64,000 nt of DNA, taken from assembly GCA_030424595.1 (NCBI GenBank), contig JAUHWG010000003.1:1-64000 (forward strand). The letters are read 5' to 3'. The DNA is from Polyangia bacterium. Lineage in GTDB: Bacteria > Myxococcota_A > Polyangia > Nannocystales > Nannocystaceae. The translations under genes were made by a program, and so were the position numbers. The notes under the pieces are model-generated. The model ran no database searches. It was not told where the DNA came from and saw only the letters and a program-made list of their open reading frames with translations. This document shows, piece by piece, positions 46,917 through 55,499 of the stretch (the stretch's first letter is position 1; each line of letters opens with the position of its first letter).

Positions 46917-47815
46917 GCGAACGCCGAGCGCTCCCAGCCTTGGCCTTCGCCAGCCCCCGCAAGCTCCCGCGGGCGGCTTCGCTCGACGGTCGGGTCGTCG
47001 TTCTCGACATCGCCTTCGCCGCCGACGGCATGGGCCCCGGCTTCAAGAAGATCACCGGCAAGCTGATCGACGGGCTCGGGCATCGCCTCGCGCGCTGGGT
47101 CGATCATCACGATCACGACCTCCACGGGGACTTCGCCGGGGATCCGCGCTTTGTCCTCCACACCAAGGCTGAGCACGGGGCCTGCCCGGAGATCATCACC
47201 CCGGAGATGGTCGCCGACACCGGTCCGGTCGACACGATCCTCGCCCACTTCGACCTCGACGGCCTCTACGCCGCGGCGAAGTGGATCCTCGGCGGGTACG
47301 AGCCCTATCCAGGGGCGGATGACGACGCCCGGGCGGTCGACACCCGGATAGGCGAGGTCTCGCCGCGGGCGTCGCTGATCGACAAGGCGTTGCGGGCCCA
47401 CTACAACGATCCCGTGCTCAAGCAGCGGATCGTCCGCTACCTCGTCGACGGCCTGCGCCCCGGGATCGAGCTCAATTCGATCCGCGCCGCCGCCGAGGAC
47501 TTCGAGCGCCGGGCCGCGAACGCCCGCACGCTCGCCGAAGACTTCATCGTCGAGGGGCCGATCGCCTTCATCGACGTGCCTGACGGCGCGCCCCAGTTCG
47601 ACAAGACCGAGCTGCTCCTCCTCGGGCAGGAGCGGGCGACCGTCGCGGTCGTCGTCGAGCGCGGCAACGCCTCGATCGCGGCCGCGTTTACCAGCGGCCT
47701 CGACTTTGTCGAGCTGCTCGAGCTCGGCGGTGGGATGCCGACCCGGGTCAGCATCCCGCGAAAGCGCCTCAACGCGGCGATGGCGAAGATCCGGGCCGTG
47801 ATCGCGGCGTCGTAG
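46913..47815 (+). CDS. DHH-like phosphoesterase family protein (tentative)
   Basis: The 300-residue protein overlaps the previous gene by 4 bp. VVVLDIAFAADGMGPGFKKI at the N-terminus, WVDHHDHDLHGDFAGD around residue 64 and AHFDLDGLYAA around 110 are metal-ligand-rich segments. Their order (D, DHHxHD, HxDxDG) resembles DHH-superfamily phosphoesterases. The usual DHHA1 domain with GGGH is replaced by a C-terminal region with GLDFVELLELGGGMPTRVS. A phosphoesterase acting on a nucleotide or phospho-sugar is inferred; no substrate is indicated. Confidence 0.6.
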   Translation: MSERRALPALAFASPRKLPRAASLDGRVVVLDIAFAADGMGPGFKKITGKLIDGLGHRLARWVDHHDHDLHGDFAGDPRFVLHTKAEHGACPEIITPEMVADTGPVDTILAHFDLDGLYAAAKWILGGYEPYPGADDDARAVDTRIGEVSPRASLIDKALRAHYNDPVLKQRIVRYLVDGLRPGIELNSIRAAAEDFERRAANARTLAEDFIVEGPIAFIDVPDGAPQFDKTELLLLGQERATVAVVVERGNASIAAAFTSGLDFVELLELGGGMPTRVSIPRKRLNAAMAKIRAVIAAS

Positions 47816-48048
47816 CCATCCTCGCCGCGGAGGTTCGTCCCCGAGGGCAGGCTGAGGGGGACGGGGACGAGGGCGCGCGAGCCCGCCTGGCATGCGCGCG
47901 AAAGGGCCCGAAGAGAGCCCGCTGCGGGCGCACTCGGCGGAGGTCGATCCGCTCCAGAGGCGCCGCTTGGCGGCTCTCGTGGCCGCTTGGCGGGAATCTT
48001 CCGGGCGAGGTGACACTTGCCGGTGCGCGCGGTGTTCCACCCGTTGAG

Positions 48049-48717
48049 ATGCTTAACTCTAACCTCCGCTCCTCCCTCGCCGCGCTCCCCCTCGCGCTCC
48101 TCTCCCTCGTCGCCTGTACGATCTCGGTCAACGAAGAGTACGGCCACGGTCCGGCCCACGGCCACGACGGATCGGATCACGCGGCCGAGTGTTATCACGA
48201 CTATGATCATTGCATCGACGACGCCGACGATGCGGACGAGGTCGACGAGTGCACCGAGCTCAAGGACCTCTGCCTCTACGGCCATGTCGATCCCGAGGAG
48301 CCGGAGGACCTCACAGAGGTGTGCATCGATCTTCAGATCGAGTGCCTCGAGGACGCCGAGGACGGCGCCGACGTCGAGGCCTGCGAGGCGCTCTTCGACC
48401 ACTGCGCGGCGCCCCAGGAGTGCGTCGACGACTGCGCGCAGGTCTGCTCCGCGCCGTCGCTCAGCGGCTGCCTGGGCTCCTACGTCGGCTGCGCAGGGGC
48501 GGCCGGATCGGCCGACGAGATCGAACAATGCGGCGATAGCCTGGAGCAGTGCACGGAGAGCCTAGGGGACGTCCAATGCCTGCCGGAGGGGGACTCCGAG
48601 CTCCTGGACATCTGCCTGACAGAGCACTCGCTCTGCGTCAGCATCGATCTCGGCGGTACCAGCGACCACGAGAAGGCCTGCTCCGCCGCGCTCGCGTCCT
48701 GCACCGGCGCGCACTGA
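48049..48717 (+). CDS. Cys-rich acidic lipoprotein, unknown function
   Basis: The 222-residue protein starts at the ATG at 48049. LAALPLALLSLVAC is the lipobox. The mature part is Asp/Glu/Cys-rich with His clusters (GHGPAHGHDGSDHAAECYHD) and about 20 Cys spaced roughly every 8-14 residues (ECTELKDLCLYG, CIDLQIECLEDAE), suggesting helical hairpins held by disulfides. Many such Cys-patterned lipoproteins occur in Nannocystineae. The His-rich start could bind metal. No Shine-Dalgarno or -10 box is obvious near the start. Confidence 0.72.
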   Translation: MLNSNLRSSLAALPLALLSLVACTISVNEEYGHGPAHGHDGSDHAAECYHDYDHCIDDADDADEVDECTELKDLCLYGHVDPEEPEDLTEVCIDLQIECLEDAEDGADVEACEALFDHCAAPQECVDDCAQVCSAPSLSGCLGSYVGCAGAAGSADEIEQCGDSLEQCTESLGDVQCLPEGDSELLDICLTEHSLCVSIDLGGTSDHEKACSAALASCTGAH

Positions 48718-48958
48718 GAGCTCCCGGAGTCGTTCGCCGGTCTTCGCATCCCTCGCCGTTGTGGTCGAGCTCGGCGGCGGCGAGGGTCGTGGCGAGGGCG
48801 ACCAGGGGATGACCGCCGCGGCGGGGGAGGGCGGCTGCGGAGAGGTGGCGCCACCGCTTGGGATCCCGAGGAGCGCAGACTCTCGTCGTCGAGGATCGCG
48901 CTCTAGCTCGGGTTCGTTGACCGGAGCTGGGCGGCGACGCTGATGCCCTGAGCGCCCC
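48718..48958. other. Convergent intergenic region, no gene seen
   Basis: This 241-bp region lies between the stop codons of the Cys-rich lipoprotein (plus) and a small membrane protein (minus). No strong hairpin or gene is seen. Confidence 0.4.
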
Positions 48959-49303
48959 TCAGTGGAGGAAGCCGGTGAAGACGCCGTAGAGCGCGAGGAT
49001 GCCGACCAGCCAATTCGGCAGCCAGAAGATGTGGCCGCCGTGGGCCGGTAGGACCAGGGCGCGCGGGCCGGGGCCCTCGCTGGGGGCCGCGCTCGACTCC
49101 TCGCCCGACTCCTCGCTCGAGGTCTCGCCGCCCATCGCCGCCAGCCGCCAGAGCGCGTCGACGAGGAGCAGGCTGATGAGGCCGGTGATCGTCGCCCAGC
49201 GGTTCGCGTCGCCGTCGAGCAAGGACGCGAGGCCGTAGGCGATCCCCGCCGGGATCGCGGCGATCAGGAGCTGGATGAAGGTGTTGGTGTTGAAGACGAC
49301 CAT
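48959..49303 (-). CDS. Small membrane protein, three predicted TM segments
   Basis: The 114-residue protein starts at the ATG at 49303; TACTTT (49312-49317, minus strand) lies 8 nt upstream. Hydrophobic segments are FIQLLIAAIPAGIAYGLASL, WATITGLISLLLVDALWRL and LPNWLVGILALYGVFTGFL, with a Ser/Glu-rich loop between the second and third. No known family is recognised. It is downstream of the AraC-family regulator gene on the same strand. Confidence 0.7.
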   Translation of the reverse strand: MVVFNTNTFIQLLIAAIPAGIAYGLASLLDGDANRWATITGLISLLLVDALWRLAAMGGETSSEESGEESSAAPSEGPGPRALVLPAHGGHIFWLPNWLVGILALYGVFTGFLH

Positions 49304-49357
49304 GGCGCGCGAAAGTACGCGGTGCGGCGACGAGCGTCTTGAATCGAACGGTGGCGA

Positions 49358-50200
49358 TCAATCGACCCGCAGCGAGGCGAGGAAGTCGTCCGCGCGTGGG
49401 CCGAGGCCGGCGTAGAAGTTGCCTCGCATCAGCGCCCGCTCGAAGGGGATCCCTGAGGGCACCGATCCGAGGAGCGCCCGGGTCGAGCGGGTGAAGTGGG
49501 CCTGGTCGGCAAACCCGGCGATCGCGCTGGTCTCGGCGAAGGGGGTCCCGAGGACCGCCGCAGCGACCGCCCGGGTCAGCTTCGCCCACTGCCCGTAGCG
49601 CCGCAGCGAGAGCCCCGTGACCTCGCGGAAGAGGGCGCTGAGGGCCCGCGCCGACATCCCGGCGGCGGCGGCGAGGGCCTCGCGGTCGCTCGCGCAGCCG
49701 GTGACGATCCGGGCGGCGACGTCGAGGATCGCGGCCGGGGGGCGCTCCATGGAGCCCCAGATCGCCGCGGTCGCGAGGCTGTCGCGGGTCGCGGTGAGGG
49801 CGTCGAGGAGGCGCTCGCCCCAGGCCTCGCCGGGGCGCAGCGCGAGGAGGGGGGCGACGAGCTCGGGCGAGAGCGGCAGGTAAGGCGCGCCGAGGCGGCG
49901 GAGGAAGCGTGACGGACGGTGGCCCGCGGTCTCCGGATCGAGGAAGACGGTGAAGCGCGGACCCGAGAGGTGGACCTGCTGGCTGACGTCGGGGCCGACC
50001 ATCAGCGGCCCCGCGATTTCGATCCGGGCGCCGTGCTCTGGCAACGAGAGGACCATCGGCGAGCCGAGGGGGACGTAGACCTTGACGAGGTGAGGGCGGT
50101 GCTCGAGGTTGCTCGTCGGCGTCCAGTAGAGGAACGCGCCCTCGATGACGGCGATCTTGGGCGCCGGCAGAGAGGGGATCACGGGCTCGTGCGTCGCCAC
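49358..50200 (-). CDS. AraC-family transcriptional regulator
   Basis: The 280-residue protein starts at the GTG at 50200. The N-terminal half is a cupin-like sensor with no clear ligand motif. The C-terminal 100 residues form two helix-turn-helix units: AAAAGMSARALSALFREVTG and ETSAIAGFADQAHFTRSTRALLG, followed by P-S-G. The second matches the AraC signature 'GF.D.sHFtR.Fr...G..P'. The target is unknown; the small membrane protein gene 54 bp downstream is on the same strand. Confidence 0.85.
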   Translation of the reverse strand: MATHEPVIPSLPAPKIAVIEGAFLYWTPTSNLEHRPHLVKVYVPLGSPMVLSLPEHGARIEIAGPLMVGPDVSQQVHLSGPRFTVFLDPETAGHRPSRFLRRLGAPYLPLSPELVAPLLALRPGEAWGERLLDALTATRDSLATAAIWGSMERPPAAILDVAARIVTGCASDREALAAAAGMSARALSALFREVTGLSLRRYGQWAKLTRAVAAAVLGTPFAETSAIAGFADQAHFTRSTRALLGSVPSGIPFERALMRGNFYAGLGPRADDFLASLRVD

Positions 50201-50603
50201 CCGGAGAGGCTCTCGGATCGGCGCAGGCCTGGCAAGGCGGCGTTCGCTTCAAAGGCGCCGATCGGCGCCTCCCTCGGAGCTACGAACGACCAATTCTCGC
50301 GTATCTCGGCCGCATCGCCCCTCGCCTGGAGCGCTCGGACAAGGGGGTCGATCGCCGCGTCGTGGTCGCCGAACGACGTCCACCGCGGACCACCGCGGAC
50401 CACCGCGGACCACCAAGGATGGAGCATGGCCGGCGGACATGGCCCGCTCGAGCAGCGCGAGCGCGGCCTACGTGGTGGCTCAGGCAGGTGATCCGAGGCG
50501 GATGCGCGACGTATCCGAGGGCTGCTAGGGGAGAGCGGCACGCTCCTGCATGCGGACGAGGGGGAGCTCGATCGTCCTGCGCGCCGAAGCTCGAGAGCCG
50601 CAG
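50201..50603. other. Intergenic region with short repeats, no gene seen
   Basis: This 403-bp region lies upstream of the AraC-family gene. It contains three perfect copies of caccgcggac (50381-50410) plus a partial fourth, and a partial dispersed element ending gctgctag (50521-50528). No gene is supported. Confidence 0.5.
50381..50413. repeat. 10-bp tandem repeat caccgcggac, three copies
   Basis: Three identical units run from 50381 to 50410, followed by cac. They could be binding sites for the adjacent AraC-family regulator, or simple slippage products. Confidence 0.9.
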
Positions 50604-51164
50604 CTACGCCACGCTCACGGCGCGCCTGCCCGGGGTGGAGCCGGCGAATCGCAGCACGTCGTCGACCTCCAGGTGGTCGTTCGCGTGGGCGCCGTATTTC
50701 GCGAAGATGAGCTGTCCCGCGCCGTCGATCAGAAAATCGCCGGGGAGACCGGTCAGCCCGCCTTCGGCGTCCAGCGGGTTCATCGGCGCCGTGACCATGC
50801 CGCGCATGGCCGCCAACATCGCCCGCGGGTGCATCATCGAGGACAGGCCGTGCTCGAGGGCGTAGAGGCTGTAGAGACGCTTGTCGGGGTCCGGGAGGAG
50901 GGCGAAGGGCAGCTCGGCGTGGTGGCGCCGCAGCGACTCCGCCGAGGAGTGGAAGACTACGATCTCGGCCACTCCTGCGGCGCTCAGCTCGTCATGGCGG
51001 CGGGCGAAGGAGCGCAGGTGCAGGCTGCAGATCGGGCAGCCGGCGAAGCGTCGGAACTGGAGGTGGACAAGCCCGCCGCTGGGGATGTCCACCCGAGCGC
51101 CGTCGAGCGCCTCGGCGGAGAAGCGAGGGGCCTGGGCGCCGGCTTGGAGTCGTGTGCTCTTCAT
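50604..51164 (-). CDS. Peroxiredoxin-like (AhpC/TSA family) protein
   Basis: The 186-residue protein starts at the ATG at 51164, with AAGGAGC directly upstream, a clear Shine-Dalgarno. The thioredoxin-fold segment RRFAGCPICSLHLRSFARRH carries a CxxC (CPIC) where peroxiredoxins have the peroxidatic Cys. LPFALLPDPDKRLYSLYALE and GLPGDFLIDGAGQLIFAKYG follow the family order. It is divergent from a LysR-type regulator gene with a shared 74-bp region, so it is a likely target of that regulator. A role in peroxide or thiol defence is inferred. Confidence 0.82.
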   Translation of the reverse strand: MKSTRLQAGAQAPRFSAEALDGARVDIPSGGLVHLQFRRFAGCPICSLHLRSFARRHDELSAAGVAEIVVFHSSAESLRRHHAELPFALLPDPDKRLYSLYALEHGLSSMMHPRAMLAAMRGMVTAPMNPLDAEGGLTGLPGDFLIDGAGQLIFAKYGAHANDHLEVDDVLRFAGSTPGRRAVSVA

Positions 51165-51206
51165 GCTCCTTGGTCTAGGGTGATCCGTGGCATGCAGCCA
51201 ATCGAT

Positions 51207-51239
51207 TCATCGAATACACATCATGGTAAGTTTCGATGA
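51207..51239. promoter_or_regulatory. LysR-type operator overlapping -10 box and start codon
   Basis: Perfect 8-bp arms, tcatcgaa (51207-51214) and ttcgatga (51232-51239), span the divergent region between the peroxiredoxin and LysR genes. The right arm overlaps the TAAGTT box (51227-51232) and the tandem ATGs of the LysR gene, so binding should block its own transcription. A third related half-site atcgat lies at 51201-51206. Confidence 0.6.
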
Positions 51240-52174
51240 TGAGCTCGCTGCCGATCGACCCAGGTGACCTCTACGCGCTGAAGTACCTGCTCGAAGAGCG
51301 CCATGTGACCCGCGCCGCGAACAAGCTCGGGGTCTCTCAGAGCAGCATGAGCCACCGCTTGGCGAAGCTCCGGAGCGACCTGGGCGACGCGCTGCTCGTC
51401 CCGCAGGGCAGCGGCCTCGTCCTCACTCCGCGGGCTCAAGCGATGGCGCAGCCGCTCGGAGTCGCCCTGGAGGCGGTCCAGGCAGCCATCTCCCCGCCGC
51501 GCTCCTTTGATCCTGCGGCCGCGCGTCTTGAGGCGTCGCTCATGTTGCCCGATCTCCTCGCACCGTTCTTGCCGAAGCTGATGGCGACGCTCCGCGCCCA
51601 GGCTCCAGGGATCCAGCTCAAGGTGCTCCCCGTCGCAGGAAAGCTCAGCGAGACCCTCTCGACCGCGGCCTGCGACGTCGCCATCGCCCCGCAGATGTTG
51701 GCGGGCCCGAACACCCTGGCGAGGCCGATCGGCGCCCTGCGCTTCGGCGTCTTCCTCGGGCGATCGCACCCGGCCTGCCGGGGCAGGCTCACGCTCAAGC
51801 GTTGGCTCGCCGCTGCGCACGTGGTCGTGTCGGTCGACAACCCCGCGGACAATCCGATCGCCAAGGCGCTCGCGGAGCAGGGGCACGAGCGAGTGGTCGG
51901 GCTCACCGTCCCAGGCTTCCTCGCGGGGCTCTTGGTCGTCGCCGAGTCGGACATGCTGATGAACGCGCCGCTGCCTCTGGCCGCTGATGTCGCGGGGCGC
52001 CTCGAGCTGGTGACGCGGCCCTTGCCGATCGCGCTTGCGCCGGTCCGTCTGAGCCTCCTGTGGCACCCGCGAAACCGAGCCGACCCGGCTCACGCATGGC
52101 TCCGAGAGCAGCTCCACGGCTTCTTCGTCGAGGCCCTGGCCGCCGGCGCCAAGCCGAGGTCGAGGGGTGCCTAG
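51239..52174 (+). CDS. LysR-family transcriptional regulator
   Basis: The 311-residue protein starts at the second of two adjacent ATGs (51239), which is 6 nt after TAAGTT (51227-51232); ATG 51236 is possible. The winged HTH reads ALKYLLEERHVTRAANKLGV then SQSSMSHRLAKLRSDLGDAL. The rest is a LysR substrate-binding domain of the usual size. Divergent arrangement with a peroxiredoxin-like gene and an operator over its own start indicate autoregulation and control of that neighbour. The inducer is unknown. Confidence 0.88.
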   Translation: MSSLPIDPGDLYALKYLLEERHVTRAANKLGVSQSSMSHRLAKLRSDLGDALLVPQGSGLVLTPRAQAMAQPLGVALEAVQAAISPPRSFDPAAARLEASLMLPDLLAPFLPKLMATLRAQAPGIQLKVLPVAGKLSETLSTAACDVAIAPQMLAGPNTLARPIGALRFGVFLGRSHPACRGRLTLKRWLAAAHVVVSVDNPADNPIAKALAEQGHERVVGLTVPGFLAGLLVVAESDMLMNAPLPLAADVAGRLELVTRPLPIALAPVRLSLLWHPRNRADPAHAWLREQLHGFFVEALAAGAKPRSRGA

Positions 52175-52191
52175 CGCCGGCGAGTCCTGGC

Positions 52192-52252
52192 CGCGTCGAG
52201 AGGGACGACGAGGGCTGGAGCGCGCGCGCGGCTCTTGCCAGGGGCTGCTAGG
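52192..52252. repeat. Dispersed intergenic element, copy E
   Basis: cgcgtcgagagggacgacga, then gcgcgcggctcttgccaggg, then gctgctag. Its final tag forms the first half of the TAGGCT -10 box (52249-52254) of the FHA gene, so the element doubles as promoter DNA. Confidence 0.55.
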
Positions 52253-52261
52253 CTCACCCCT

Positions 52262-52804
52262 GTGGACGGCGAAGTCGCGGGGCCGATGCTCGTGCTGCTG
52301 ACGGGCCGAGACCTCGGCCGTGCGCTGAGGCTCGAGTCGCGGACCGTCGACATCGGCTGCAGCGCGGCGAGCGACCTCGTCATCGATCAGCCGGGCGTGG
52401 CGAGCCGGCACGCTCGCCTGGAGCTGGGCCCCTGCGGCTGGGTGCTCGTCGATCGCAGCGGCGGGTACGGCCTTCAGGTCAACAACGCCGAGGTCCGCGA
52501 GCATGCGCTCCAAAGCGGCGATCGTATCCGCCTCGGCGACGCCTTGCTCATCTTCTCGAACCGACAGGACGACCTCCAGGCCTGGCTGACGACGGCGACC
52601 AGCGTCGAGGTCCACGACGCGTCGATGTCGGGCGGCTCCCTGCGTCAGCAGTGGCTCGAGCTCAGGGCCTTCATGCGCCCCGGAGACGCCCTCTGGCGCT
52701 TCTCGAGCCCGCGGGACTCCTGGCGGCGGCGAGGCGGTCGGGCGGGGCTCTGCGTCGTCCGTGCTGGCGCCGTGGTCTACACGCTCGTCACCGTGATGAA
52801 CTGA
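52262..52804 (+). CDS. FHA-domain protein
   Basis: The 180-residue protein starts at the GTG at 52262, 7 nt after TAGGCT. Residues 10-95 are an FHA domain: GRDLGRALRLESRTVDIGCS, GVASRHARLEL and RSGGYGLQVNNAEVREHALQ. The usual SRxHA core is intact (ASRHA), while the usual G in the GR..dcd segment is changed to DIGCSAASDL. The C-terminal part has no recognised domain, ending in a hydrophobic segment (LCVVRAGAVVYTLVTVM). It likely reads Thr phosphorylation from one of the Hanks kinases; no kinase is adjacent. Confidence 0.82.
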   Translation: MDGEVAGPMLVLLTGRDLGRALRLESRTVDIGCSAASDLVIDQPGVASRHARLELGPCGWVLVDRSGGYGLQVNNAEVREHALQSGDRIRLGDALLIFSNRQDDLQAWLTTATSVEVHDASMSGGSLRQQWLELRAFMRPGDALWRFSSPRDSWRRRGGRAGLCVVRAGAVVYTLVTVMN

Positions 52805-53150
52805 CGCCCGCCCGCGATTGCGCGCGGGACTTTTGCCCCGGGCTCCTAAGGGGTCGGGGCCGGCGGTCGCCGCTGCGGTTGCTCTCGGGTGACCGTCCAG
52901 GGGTGCTGAGCCCGTCGTCGTGCTCGCGGCCGGTGTGGTCCGGCCCGAGCGGGGGACCCATGAGATCGCGCCGGCCTCAGGGGCGTCGAGAGCTGCCGAG
53001 AGGCGTCGAGGGGCGGCCGAGCCGATGGCTCCGGCGCCGCCGGGATGAGATAGGAGCGTGGGGCTCAGAAGGTGCTAGTGAACCCTTGGATCGTCCAATG
53101 GGGACCAGTGGCTTCCCCGGACAAGCCCTCGACGGATCACCGGAGCACCC
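52805..53150. other. Intergenic region with repeat copy F, no gene seen
   Basis: This 346-bp region lies between two plus-strand genes. It contains copy F of the dispersed element (52806-52851) directly after the FHA stop codon, a likely terminator position. No gene is supported. Confidence 0.5.
52806..52851. repeat. Dispersed intergenic element, copy F
   Basis: gcgcgcgggacttttgcccc then gggctcctaagg. It follows the FHA gene stop by a few bases and is the copy closest in core sequence to the hairpin at 62152. Confidence 0.55.
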
Positions 53151-54410
53151 ATGTCGGACACCAACGTTCCTCTTCCCTCGACAGCTCACGTCATCGTCGT
53201 GGGCGCTGGTCTGGCCGGACTTGCGGCGGCGCGGCAGCTGCAAAGGGCAGGTCATGATGTCGTCGTTCTCGAGGCGGGGGACGGCGTGGGTGGCCGTGTA
53301 CGGACCGACGAGGTCGACGGCTTTCTCCTCGACCGCGGCTTCCAGGTCCTGCTGACCGCCTATCCCGAGCTCCAGACCCAGGGCCTCCTCAGGGCCCTGG
53401 ATCTGCGGGCGTTCGACGCGGGGAGCCGGGTGCGCTTCCGCGGGTCCTTCCACCTCCTCGCGGATCCGTGGCGCGATCCGCTGAGGGCGCTCGCCGGGCT
53501 CTTCTCGCCGGTCGGCACGCTGGGGGACAAGCTCCGAGTGGCGCGGCTCCGGTATTCAGCGCTCGCCGCCCGCTACCTCGAGGAGCCGGAGCCGGACCGA
53601 ACCATTCAGGGCGAGCTGGAGGCGCGGGGGTTCAGCCCACGCTTTATCCAGACGTTCCTCCGCCCCTTCCTCTCCGGTGTTCTCTTGGAGTCGGACTTGG
53701 ACACCTCGGCGCGCTATCTGCTCTTCCTCTTCCGCTCGTTCTCCCGGGGCGAGGCGGTGCTCCCGGCCGGAGGCATGCGGGACCTCCCCGCTGCGTTGGC
53801 GGCGGACCTCGAGGGGCGCATCCATCTGGGGCGTCGGGTCACGGCCGTAGGTCGCGACGGTGTGACGCTCGAGGGCGGCGAGTCGCTCCGCGCGGAGCAC
53901 GTGATCCTCGCCGTGGACGCGGCCGCGACGGAGCGGCTGGTAGGTCTCGAGGCTCCGCCGCACAAGCCGGGGTTGACCGCATACTTCGACGCGCCGGTGT
54001 CCCCCGTGGGGGCGCCGCTCCTAGTCCTGAACGGCGAGGGGGATGGAGCGGTGAATCACCTGGCGGTGCTCAGCGACGTCGCGCCTGCCTATGCCCCGGA
54101 GGGTCGGCACCTCGTCGCGGTCAACGGCGTGGGGGCGTGGGCGCATGAGCCCGAGGGGTTCGAGGCCGCGGCGCGTGCTCAACTCTCGGGCTGGTACGGC
54201 GCGGAGCTCGTCTCGGCGTGGAGGCACCTTCGCACCTACCGCATTCCCCAGGCACTCCCTGCGCACCCGGCAGGATCCCTCGACGCGGACGACGGTCCGA
54301 CCGAGGTCGAGGGGGTGATCGTCGCGGGCGATCATCAGGTGCACGGCTCGATCGAGGGGGCGCTGCGATCGGGGCGTTTGGCCGCACAGCTCGTCCTCGA
54401 GCGCTCGTGA
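53151..54410 (+). CDS. FAD-dependent oxidoreductase (phytoene desaturase/amine oxidase superfamily)
   Basis: The 419-residue protein starts at the ATG at 53151, with GGAG about 7 nt upstream. VIVVGAGLAGLAAARQLQRA is the N-terminal Rossmann FAD motif, followed by VVVLEAGDGVGGRVRTDEVD. The C-terminal VIVAGDHQVHGSIEGALRSG is the second FAD motif. VLPAGGMRDLPAALA is the segment found in carotenoid desaturase-like and protoporphyrinogen-oxidase-like enzymes. No carotenoid genes are adjacent, so the substrate is open. Confidence 0.85.
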   Translation: MSDTNVPLPSTAHVIVVGAGLAGLAAARQLQRAGHDVVVLEAGDGVGGRVRTDEVDGFLLDRGFQVLLTAYPELQTQGLLRALDLRAFDAGSRVRFRGSFHLLADPWRDPLRALAGLFSPVGTLGDKLRVARLRYSALAARYLEEPEPDRTIQGELEARGFSPRFIQTFLRPFLSGVLLESDLDTSARYLLFLFRSFSRGEAVLPAGGMRDLPAALAADLEGRIHLGRRVTAVGRDGVTLEGGESLRAEHVILAVDAAATERLVGLEAPPHKPGLTAYFDAPVSPVGAPLLVLNGEGDGAVNHLAVLSDVAPAYAPEGRHLVAVNGVGAWAHEPEGFEAAARAQLSGWYGAELVSAWRHLRTYRIPQALPAHPAGSLDADDGPTEVEGVIVAGDHQVHGSIEGALRSGRLAAQLVLERS

Positions 54411-54420
54411 GGTGCACGGC

Positions 54421-54463
54421 GCTAGCCTGCTCCGTGGCATGTGCACCTGCCACGGCCGGCTAG
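54421..54463. terminator. Bidirectional hairpin between convergent oxidoreductase and deaminase genes
   Basis: ccgtggca (54432-54439) pairs with tgccacgg (54448-54455), and outer gctag/ctag ends also match, so the whole resembles the dispersed palindrome at 62152. The cta at its right end is the stop codon of the minus-strand deaminase. Confidence 0.6.
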
Positions 54464-55359
54464 TCGCGAGAGAAGGCGGCGGCGTGGCCGTTGGCGAGCA
54501 CTTGGGCGATCTCGGCGGCGTCGAGGCCGAGCTCGCGCTCGGCGACGCCGAGCTCTGAGGAGCTGGTGACGTGGGAGAAGAAGGGGTTGTCGGTGCAGAC
54601 GCAGGCCTTGACCCCGAGCTCGAGCCAGCGCCGAAGGGGGTGGTCCTGGACCTGGGCGATCGCGCCGACGTGGACGTTCGAGGTCGGGCAGGCCTCGATC
54701 GTCACGCCGCGCTCGAGGACGAGCTCGGTGACCGCGGGATCGTCCAGGAGGGTGGTCCCGTGGCCTATCCGCTGGGCCCCGAGCACCTCGATCGCGATCC
54801 TGATCTCCTCGGGCGGTCGCCCCTCGCCGGCGTGGACGGTCCGGCCGAGGCCGAGCGCCGCGGCGCGGCGGTAGGGCGCCGCATAGTCCCTTAGGTGGAC
54901 CCGGTGTTCGCTCGATGGACCGCCCGCGAGATCGATCCCGACGACCCCCGGGCGGCTCGCGGCGATGTCGACCAAGCCCTCCAGGACCGCCGGATCCTCG
55001 CCGTAGAGGCCGCAGAGCAGGAGCCCTGCGCGACCGCCCAGGCCGGCGAGGGCTGCGTCGACAATCGCGGCCGGCGTCGCGCCGCGGTGGAGCTGGGGGG
55101 CGAAGCGGATCTCGAGGGTCGTGACCCCGTCGGCGGCCGCGTCCTCGCAGATCTCTCGGGCGACACGCTCGACCGCTGCGGGGGTCTGGAGGACCGCGAG
55201 GGTGTGGACGAAGCAGGCGAGCGCGTCGTCGAGCCCCATGCCCGCGAAGAAGCGGAGGTCGTCGGGGGCCTCATGGCCGATCGCCGCCGCGAGCTCGTGA
55301 AACGTCGATCGCCTGAGAGAGCCGTCGAGGTGGCGATGAAGATCCGCGAGGTCGGGCAT
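54460..55359 (-). CDS. Adenosine deaminase-family enzyme
   Basis: The 299-residue protein starts at the ATG at 55359; TACCCT (55366-55371, minus strand) lies 6 nt upstream. LADLHRHLDGSLR gives the HxH zinc ligands (H8, H10). LGRTVHAGEG holds the third His and the catalytic Glu. RIGHGTTL carries the His of the HG motif, and KACVCTDNPFFSHVTSSSEL the Asp zinc ligand. Relatives deaminate adenosine, adenine or 6-aminodeoxyfutalosine. The protein is about 40 residues shorter than animal-type adenosine deaminase and the substrate is not decided by these motifs. Confidence 0.88.
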   Translation of the reverse strand: MPDLADLHRHLDGSLRRSTFHELAAAIGHEAPDDLRFFAGMGLDDALACFVHTLAVLQTPAAVERVAREICEDAAADGVTTLEIRFAPQLHRGATPAAIVDAALAGLGGRAGLLLCGLYGEDPAVLEGLVDIAASRPGVVGIDLAGGPSSEHRVHLRDYAAPYRRAAALGLGRTVHAGEGRPPEEIRIAIEVLGAQRIGHGTTLLDDPAVTELVLERGVTIEACPTSNVHVGAIAQVQDHPLRRWLELGVKACVCTDNPFFSHVTSSSELGVAERELGLDAAEIAQVLANGHAAAFSRD

Positions 55360-55464
55360 CCGCCGAGGGTACCCCTAATAGCTCTAGTCTGGCGATCCCC
55401 CACGATCGCGGCCGAGCGTCTGTGCGTCGCTCGCCTGGCGGTCATGCGCGTTGACGGGCTGGGG

Positions 55465-55492
55465 TTGGCCTCCGCTCGATGCCTGGTATGCT
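55465..55492 (+). promoter_or_regulatory. Predicted leaderless promoter of the ferritin-like lipoprotein gene
   Basis: TTGGCC (55465-55470), a 16-bp spacer and TATGCT (55487-55492). The ATG at 55500 starts 7 nt after the -10 box. Confidence 0.5.
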
Positions 55493-55499
55493 CCCGCGT

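Noticed and set aside
50381-50413. Three short repeats as a CRISPR array
   Set aside because: The units are contiguous 10-mers with no spacers, and no cas genes are present.
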